A DNA stretch of 9,465 nt, taken from assembly GCA_030666885.1 (NCBI GenBank), contig DAOUWY010000050.1, positions 1 through 9,465 on the forward strand, given 5' to 3'. The notes under the pieces are model-generated. The model was not told where the DNA came from. It did no database searches and worked only from the letters and a program-made list of their open reading frames with translations. Origin of the DNA: Methanosarcinales archaeon. Its GTDB lineage: Archaea > Halobacteriota > Methanosarcinia > Methanosarcinales > Methanocomedenaceae. The position numbers were made by a program, and so were the translations under genes. Below, one piece after another: positions 5,449-9,465 of the stretch (the first letter of the stretch is position 1; the number at the start of each line of letters is the position of its first letter).

Positions 5449-5565
5449 ACCATTACAAAGAAAGGACCAAAAACAGTACTTGGAAGAATCCGAAAGGCAG
5501 CTACAGGAGATGGGAGAAAGAATATGGATACCTCCATGAAAAAAATGTTCGGCAAGAAGAAGTAG
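5449..5565 (+). pseudogene. Basic 38-residue remnant without a start codon
   Basis: This frame reads TITKKGPKTVLGRIRKAATG, then KNMDTSMKKMFGKKK and TAG at 5563-5565. The composition is coherent and strongly basic, unlike random AT-rich sequence, but an in-frame TAA lies just upstream and there is no ATG, GTG or TTG before residue 27 or so. It may be the tail of a lost gene or a tiny protein starting at a rare codon. No family is recognised. Confidence 0.2.
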
Positions 5566-5950
5566 AAATGGCATTGAATAGGTAAACAAACTTAGGAACT
5601 GCCATAAAATAAGTTTGTAAATTTGACAGACAATTTGTGTAGATCACCAACTTGATAGGCCTTAATTCAATACTTACTTTATAAACTCTCTCACTGGCTT
5701 GCTTATATTTTTAATTGTTATTGCACATAAACGTATTTTTCGCCACCACATTTCGAAAATCATTGGTTTTGTACATAAAACTGCCCGAGCATGACCTGTC
5801 GTTTCTCAGCCACCGACTCTATACAATATTCAAATTTCTTAGGATTCAACTAATTTAAATATATACTAATATATAAATAATAATAATAATAATTATTTGT
5901 ATAGACACATTGTGACTTTTGCACAACTCGCTTAAGCATTAACCATTTAA
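5566..5950. other. AT-rich gene-poor region upstream of the cobalt operon
   Basis: About 385 bp carry no credible gene. On the minus strand, between about 5845 and 5705, a frame broken by stops reads KKFEYCIESVAEKRQVMLGQ, then after a stop FSKCGGEKYVYVQ. It may be a transposase or other remnant, but I cannot assign it. A run of six AAT units lies at 5876-5893. Confidence 0.35.
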
Positions 5951-5956
5951 CAATCC

Positions 5957-5963
5957 TTATATA
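5957..5963 (+). promoter_or_regulatory. TATA box of the cbiMNQO operon
   Basis: CTTATATATG at 5956-5965 contains a strong TATA element. Archaeal spacing predicts transcription start near 5985-5990, which falls in the left arm of the inverted repeat at 5985-6020. A second AT-rich candidate (GATATATTAAA, 5965-5975) would shift the start by about ten bases. Confidence 0.5.
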
Positions 5964-5984
5964 TGATATATTAAATCAAGTGAA

Positions 5985-6020
5985 CTTGTTATAACACCAA
6001 TCAACTTTAGTTATAACAAG
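5985..6020. promoter_or_regulatory. Perfect 11-bp inverted repeat, candidate operator of the cobalt operon
   Basis: CTTGTTATAAC (5985-5995) and GTTATAACAAG (6010-6020) are exact reverse complements separated by 14 bp. Each arm holds the 8-bp palindrome GTTATAAC, and the two palindromes are centred 22 bp apart, about two helical turns, so both face the same side of the DNA. The dyad covers the predicted transcription start and ends ten bases before the Shine-Dalgarno site, so a bound protein would block initiation. The geometry resembles two-half-site operators of metal-sensing repressors such as NikR, whose half-sites are also centred 22 bp apart in E. coli. The regulator is not in the window and its identity is inference. 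Confidence 0.6.
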
Positions 6021-6029
6021 AAATACAAC

Positions 6030-6035
6030 AGGTGA
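6030..6035 (+). promoter_or_regulatory. Ribosome binding site deciding the cbiM start
   Basis: AGGTGA precedes ATG 6041 by five bases. It overlaps the GTG at 6032, so that GTG cannot serve as the start with this site. Confidence 0.7.
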
Positions 6036-6040
6036 AACTT

Positions 6041-6736
6041 ATGCATGTTATGGAAGGTTTTTTACCAGGGCCATGGTGGCAAATATGGTTTGCCATATCA
6101 CTGCCCGTAATAATTTACGGTATCTACAAACTGAATGAACTGATCAAGGACAAACGTGACCTATTGCCACTACTGGCTGTGGCCGGAGCATACATATTCA
6201 TCCTATCCTCACTCAAATTACCCTCTGTGACAGGAAGCTGTTCCCATCCCACAGGTACAGGTTTGGCAGCCATATTATTCGGACCTGCCATATCAGCCGT
6301 ACTCGGGTTGATCGTGCTGCTATACCAGGCCCTGTTCCTGGCCCACGGCGGCCTGACCACACTGGGAGCCAATGTATTCTCCATGGGAATCGCAGGTCCT
6401 GTTATTGCATTTATAATCTACAAGGCATGCACAAAGGCCGGACTTAATTTTTATATCGCCGTGTTCCTGGCATGCGCACTTGGAGACCTGGCCACCTACG
6501 TAGTCACCTCAATTGAACTGGCCCTGGCATTCCCGGCGCAAATCGGGGGCGTACTTACATCATTCAAAGCCTTTGCAACCATCTTTGCATTAACACAGGT
6601 TCCGCTGGCTATAATTGAAGGAGCCATTACTGTGTTGATATTCAAGTATGTGATCCAGGTCAAAAGCGATGTACTGATAAAACTTAATGTTTTAAGCGAG
6701 ACCGGGTTGCGCAAGATCAAGGAGATGACAACATGA
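6041..6736 (+). CDS. cbiM: Cobalt ECF transporter, substrate-binding membrane subunit CbiM
   Basis: CbiM is the substrate-specific membrane component that captures Co(II) for corrinoid synthesis. The 231-residue protein opens with MHVMEGFLPGPWW. In the CbiM/NikM family the amino group of Met1, His2 and a His in the first third bind the metal; His2 is present and the SCSHPTGTGL loop supplies His69. This requires the start at ATG 6041; the GTG at 6032 would bury the metal-binding N-terminus behind three extra residues. AGGTGA at 6030-6035 agrees. About six to seven hydrophobic segments follow, including family blocks ALFLAHGGLTTLGANVFSMG and GDLATYVVTS. The TGA stop overlaps the ATG of cbiN (ATGA). 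A nickel substrate cannot be excluded from sequence alone, but a CbiN rather than NikN partner favours cobalt. Confidence 0.95.
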   Translation: MHVMEGFLPGPWWQIWFAISLPVIIYGIYKLNELIKDKRDLLPLLAVAGAYIFILSSLKLPSVTGSCSHPTGTGLAAILFGPAISAVLGLIVLLYQALFLAHGGLTTLGANVFSMGIAGPVIAFIIYKACTKAGLNFYIAVFLACALGDLATYVVTSIELALAFPAQIGGVLTSFKAFATIFALTQVPLAIIEGAITVLIFKYVIQVKSDVLIKLNVLSETGLRKIKEMTT

Positions 6737-7014
6737 AACTGGAAATCATCGTAGCTGTTATAATATTAGTATTCACTGCCCAGTTCCTCTATATGTCTTC
6801 CACAACCGATTCAGAATATGGCGGTGCGGATGGCGAGGCAGAGGGTGTAATAGATGAATTGACAGGCGGCACCTATGAACCTATAGCAGACCCCATCTGG
6901 GAACCTCCCAGCGGCGAGATAGAAAGCCTACTCTTTTCACTCCAGGCCGCAATTGGGGCACTGGTCATAGGATACTTCTTCGGATATTACAAGGGTAAAA
7001 AACAGCCAATGTAA
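6733..7014 (+). CDS. cbiN: Cobalt transport accessory subunit CbiN
   Basis: CbiN is a small membrane protein that helps metal load into CbiM. The 93 residues show two membrane helices: residues 4-20 (EIIVAVIILVFTAQFLY) and about 65-86 (LLFSLQAAIGALVIGYFFGY). They flank an acidic external loop (YGGADGEAEGVIDE), which in this family is thought to contact the metal-binding N-terminus of CbiM. The block PPSGEIESLLFSLQAAIGA is diagnostic. Length is normal for the family. ATG 6733 overlaps the cbiM stop by four bases, so the two are translationally coupled. A gap of 27 bp separates it from cbiQ. Confidence 0.95.
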   Translation: MKLEIIVAVIILVFTAQFLYMSSTTDSEYGGADGEAEGVIDELTGGTYEPIADPIWEPPSGEIESLLFSLQAAIGALVIGYFFGYYKGKKQPM

Positions 7015-7041
7015 TTCACTTTCAAAACAAGTGAAAAAAAC

Positions 7042-7824
7042 ATGAATAACCTGCTGGATGACTATGCACTGTCAAGCCCACTGCGGCACAGCAACAACTG
7101 GATAAAACTCACCGTGGTTGCCGCAGGGGTGCTTGGCGGCGTATCGGCTGCATCACCGGTAACACCCCTGTTCATAGCTGTGTGTATGGGTTTTGCAGCG
7201 GTTTTCCTGGCCAAGGTCCCGGTGAAATTTTATTTAAAGCTGATAGCCCTGCCTCTGGGTTTTGCAGCCACCGGGTCCATTGTCATACTATTCTTCTTTG
7301 GCACAGGATATGAAATTGCATCCATTGACACACTTGGGGTTAATCTTGCGATTCGCAGCCAGGGGTTGAATATGGCGGTCCTGGTGATGGCGAGAACGCT
7401 TAGCGGAATGTGCTGCCTGTTCTTTCTTGCACTCTCAACACCCATGGTCGAACTTTTTTCAGTGCTCAAGACATCCAGGGTACCGGATGTTGTCATTGAA
7501 CTCTCAATGCTGATATACCGTTATATCTTTGTCCTGCTGGAAGTGGCAGTGAGTATAAAATTCGCCCAGACAGTAAGGCTGGGTTATAAGGATCTGATGA
7601 GTTCGCTGCATTCTACTGCCATGCTGGCAGGCACCCTGTTCATCAGGTCGTGGGAACAGGGAGAAAGACTATATATAGCAATGGACTCCAGGTGCTATGA
7701 CGGGAAACTGGCTATGTTTTCCTCTAAAAAACCAGTTAAAGCCTTTGAATTGGTACTCACCTCAATTTACATTATTTCAATAATTACAATTTCCTTTGCC
7801 ACGAAAAACATCACTATAGTATGA
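7042..7824 (+). CDS. cbiQ: Cobalt ECF transporter, transmembrane coupling subunit CbiQ
   Basis: CbiQ (the T component) couples ATP hydrolysis by CbiO to CbiM. The 260-residue protein starts at ATG 7042, nine bases after a weak GTGA. It has about five to six hydrophobic segments: near 23-40, 41-58, 66-90, 108-130, 150-172, and a last one at about 235-254. The cytoplasmic coupling segment lies near residues 195-221 and ends in ERLYIAMDSRCYDG, which corresponds to the family's conserved Ala-Arg-Gly coupling motif. The consensus AMxxRGYDG is altered here to have Cys in place of Gly. The upstream coupling helix is represented by FAQTVRLGYKD. The stop at 7822-7824 is nine bases before cbiO. Confidence 0.93.
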   Translation: MNNLLDDYALSSPLRHSNNWIKLTVVAAGVLGGVSAASPVTPLFIAVCMGFAAVFLAKVPVKFYLKLIALPLGFAATGSIVILFFFGTGYEIASIDTLGVNLAIRSQGLNMAVLVMARTLSGMCCLFFLALSTPMVELFSVLKTSRVPDVVIELSMLIYRYIFVLLEVAVSIKFAQTVRLGYKDLMSSLHSTAMLAGTLFIRSWEQGERLYIAMDSRCYDGKLAMFSSKKPVKAFELVLTSIYIISIITISFATKNITIV

Positions 7825-7833
7825 AGAAAAAAC

Positions 7834-9177
7834 ATGTTTATTCTTGAAACACGTAACCTGAAGTATGAATACCCGGACGGGACACTGGCACTTGACGGTA
7901 TCGACATCGAAATTGAAAAAGGCAAGAGGATAGCCTTCGTTGGCCCAAATGGCTCAGGAAAATCAACCTTGTTCCTGTTATTGAACGGTATACTGGAACC
8001 CAGGCAAGGGGAAGTGCTTTTCCAGGGCAGACCGATAAAGTACGATGCAAAGTCGCTCCGTGAAGTTCGAAAGCAGATAGGGATTGTGTTCCAGAACTCA
8101 GATGACCAGCTATTTGCCCCCACTGTATACCAGGATGTGGCTTTTGGTCCTGTCAACCTGGGACTCCCTGAAGAAAAGGTAGAAAGCTGTGTAAATCGTA
8201 CCCTTGAATACTTTGGTCTTACCGGACTCAGGGACAAACCACCTCACCACCTGAGCGGCGGACAGAAGAAAAAGGTTGCAATTGCAGGTGTGGTTGCAAT
8301 GGAACCGGAGGTTATCATCCTTGATGAGCCCCTGTCTAACCTTGACCCTGCCGGAGCCAGCGAGATTGTGGAACTGCTCAATGAATTGAAACATTTTGGA
8401 AAGACCATCATCATTTCCACCCATGATGTGGACCTTGCATCAAGATGGGCTGATGTTGTGTATGTCCTGAACCGTGGTAAGGTATACAATTCAGGGCATC
8501 CGTCCCGTATTTTTGCAGACAGTGCTCTTATGGAAAATACAAAACTAAAACTTCCAACTATTGTTGAGACCTTCAGGGAATTTGAAGCAAGGGGAATTGC
8601 TGACGGACATGCCCCCATGACACTACTTGACCTGGTGGACTCGGTGGAGGGGCCGTATATCGGTGTAAGGTGTGCGGTGGCTGATTTTGACATCCTTAAA
8701 GGACAGCAGGTAGGGTTATTCATGCGGGAAGGTACTATTGTGGCTGTGCCGCATGCAGAGCAGGAGGCTGCCGGCCTAGCACTGTCCGATGCTGCCGCAG
8801 GTGATGAGGTACTAATTGAAGATGTCAGGGGTTCGCTTACGTCCGGGACCGGGCGCATACATGTAGTCAGGATACCCAGGGTGATCGAAGGCGGTTCAAA
8901 TAATGTGGATATCAGTGATCTTAAGGCATTGGTGGACAGGGCGACTTTTAAAAGGGTGGGTGCAATGGGTACCTCGGCCAAGGTAACTGCAGCAAAGGCA
9001 GGGATACATCCCGATTTTGAGGTGGATGTCATACAGTCTGCCATGCTGTTGGCCCTGCGTGGCCTGGACTGCCTGGTACTGGCCAGCGGTGGTATGGCTG
9101 AACTTGTAAAACAGCGGGTGGATGAGCGCAACAGCAACGGTTGTCGTAATATCCAGTGCAGCATAGAGAAGATCTGA
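7834..9177 (+). CDS. cbiO: Cobalt ECF transporter ATPase CbiO with a long C-terminal extension
   Basis: CbiO is the ATPase that drives cobalt uptake. Residues 1-270 are a complete ABC domain: Tyr13 in YEYPDG (adenine stacking), Walker A GPNGSGKST at 37-45, Q-loop Gln87 within FQNSDDQLFAPTVYQDVAFG (the CbiO/EcfA signature), LSGGQ at 140-144, Walker B VIILDE at 160-165, D-loop SNLD at 168-171 and switch His197. Ordinary CbiO proteins end near 270-280. This one continues to residue 447 with a separate alpha/beta-looking region that includes YIGVRCAVADFDILKGQQVG, VGAMGTSAKVTAAKAG, IHPDFEVDVIQSAMLLALRG and CLVLASGGMAELVKQRVDE. I do not recognise the fold; a regulatory or metal-sensing role is possible. 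ATG 7834 follows cbiQ by nine bases with a weak ribosome site (AAGAA). Single-ATPase genes imply a CbiO homodimer. Confidence 0.93.
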   Translation: MFILETRNLKYEYPDGTLALDGIDIEIEKGKRIAFVGPNGSGKSTLFLLLNGILEPRQGEVLFQGRPIKYDAKSLREVRKQIGIVFQNSDDQLFAPTVYQDVAFGPVNLGLPEEKVESCVNRTLEYFGLTGLRDKPPHHLSGGQKKKVAIAGVVAMEPEVIILDEPLSNLDPAGASEIVELLNELKHFGKTIIISTHDVDLASRWADVVYVLNRGKVYNSGHPSRIFADSALMENTKLKLPTIVETFREFEARGIADGHAPMTLLDLVDSVEGPYIGVRCAVADFDILKGQQVGLFMREGTIVAVPHAEQEAAGLALSDAAAGDEVLIEDVRGSLTSGTGRIHVVRIPRVIEGGSNNVDISDLKALVDRATFKRVGAMGTSAKVTAAKAGIHPDFEVDVIQSAMLLALRGLDCLVLASGGMAELVKQRVDERNSNGCRNIQCSIEKI

Positions 9178-9232
9178 TCAAATAGTTAAGTGGTTAGGTT
9201 CTTTGCTCTTAGTATGGGAAGATATGATTAAG

Positions 9233-9253
9233 ATATCTTTTTAAAGATATTTT
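9233..9253 (+). terminator. Likely terminator after cbiO
   Basis: ATATCTT and AAGATAT form a 7-bp stem around a TTTA loop, followed by TTT, with a further T-rich stretch. It lies about 55 bp after the cbiO stop. Archaeal termination depends mainly on T runs, and the TTTTT inside this structure may be the effective part. Confidence 0.4.
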
Positions 9254-9380
9254 ATAATGATGAAGTCTTGAAGGTTTCGCTATCTACGGAAACTTTTATA
9301 TTCAATTTGCTCATGTAATGAATTGTTTCTTTTGTATCGTATATATTATATTACCCATAGAAAACAGCAAAAAGCCAAGA

Positions 9381-9465
9381 AAACGTACATGAAATTCTTC
9401 GAATAGCCTGCACAAAAATCTGAAAGTACCAAAGGGTACTTTCATGCTAAACGTACATGAAATTC
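9381..9465. repeat. Direct repeat AAACGTACATGAAATTC, period 68 bp, running off the right edge
   Basis: AAACGTACATGAAATTC occurs at 9381-9397 and again at 9449-9465, where the window ends, so the true repeat may be longer on its right side. The bases before each copy differ (AGA, GCT), which sets the left border. The 51 bases between hold TTCGAATAGCC and the hairpin at 9421-9444. Confidence 0.6.
9421..9444. other. Perfect 10-bp hairpin between the edge repeats
   Basis: TGAAAGTACC (9421-9430) and GGTACTTTCA (9435-9444) are exact reverse complements with an AAAG loop. It lies inside the unit bounded by the 17-bp direct repeats. There is no T tract after it, so it is not a standard terminator. 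Confidence 0.6.

Noticed and set aside
5705..5845. Transposase remnant on the minus strand (KKFEYCIESVAEKRQVMLGQ)
   Set aside because: The frame has stops, I cannot name a family, and no inverted repeats or duplications frame it, so it is only mentioned in the gene-poor region.
5820..6040. Cobalamin riboswitch before cbiM
   Set aside because: The leader is short and AT-rich, with no B12-box-like or multi-stem structure; the only strong structure is the simple dyad at 5985-6020, and cobalamin riboswitches are rare in archaea.
7767..8237. 156-residue open frame on the minus strand across the cbiQ-cbiO junction
   Set aside because: It runs opposite to two certain genes and has no coding signature.
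8244..9164. 306-residue open frame on the minus strand
   Set aside because: It is the antisense shadow of cbiO, rich in Ser/Thr/Pro/Arg from reverse reading, with no motif; cbiO on the plus strand has all ABC motifs.
9381..9465. CRISPR array
   Set aside because: Only two copies of a 17-bp repeat are visible, and the intervening sequence has a perfect hairpin; not enough to call, so it is reported as a repeat instead.
1..9465. tRNA or rRNA genes
   Set aside because: I saw no cloverleaf with a GTTCGAATC-type T-arm and no rRNA-like conserved blocks on either strand.

Overview
The window looks archaeal and most likely comes from a methanogenic or methane-oxidising member of the Methanosarcinales. 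Reasons: TATA-box-like promoters in place of -35/-10 boxes, Shine-Dalgarno sites of the GAGGTGA type, TTG and GTG starts, frequent AGG and ATA codons, a four-gene cobalt-uptake operon of the type these corrinoid-dependent organisms carry, and a typical archaeal UPF0175/PIN toxin-antitoxin pair. The lineage is an inference; there is no rRNA or marker gene here.

The left two thirds (1-5950) are a decaying accessory region. Position 1-415 is the 3' end of a lipoate/biotin-protein-ligase-like gene (lplA family), broken by a +1 frameshift. A second copy of the same gene follows at 2279-4193. It is split into an N-terminal piece (2279 to about 2590) and a C-terminal piece (about 3700-4193, itself frameshifted). 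Between the pieces lie a short remnant resembling an ABC-transporter ATPase and an intact UPF0175 antitoxin plus DUF3368 PIN-domain toxin pair (2819-3659). Between the two lplA copies lie a 117-bp MITE-like element with a 4-bp target duplication (513-629), a two-gene AT-rich minus-strand operon of unknown function (1792 to 917), and a 5'-truncated small gene (1988-2170). Downstream of the second copy are a 10-bp-period inverted repeat (4385-4453), an intact small antitoxin-like gene (4506-4754) whose RelE-type partner (4754-5015) is destroyed by two stops and a frameshift, a possible small membrane protein on the minus strand, and AT-rich sequence with little coding content.

The right third (5950-9180) is well-kept core sequence: cbiM-cbiN-cbiQ-cbiO, an energy-coupling-factor cobalt transporter. 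CbiM (substrate binding, membrane) and CbiN (two-helix accessory) overlap by 4 bp. CbiQ is the transmembrane coupling subunit and CbiO the ATPase, here with an unusual C-terminal extension of about 175 residues. The promoter region holds a perfect 11-bp inverted repeat (CTTGTTATAAC / GTTATAACAAG) placed at the predicted transcription start, a good candidate for a metal-responsive operator. After cbiO comes a likely terminator and then, at the right edge, a 17-bp direct repeat with a 68-bp period that encloses a 10-bp perfect hairpin and runs out of the window.

The best leads are the dyad operator of the cobalt operon, the toxin-antitoxin module lodged in a duplicated ligase gene, the MITE, the unknown two-gene operon, the CbiO extension, and the repeat at the right edge.
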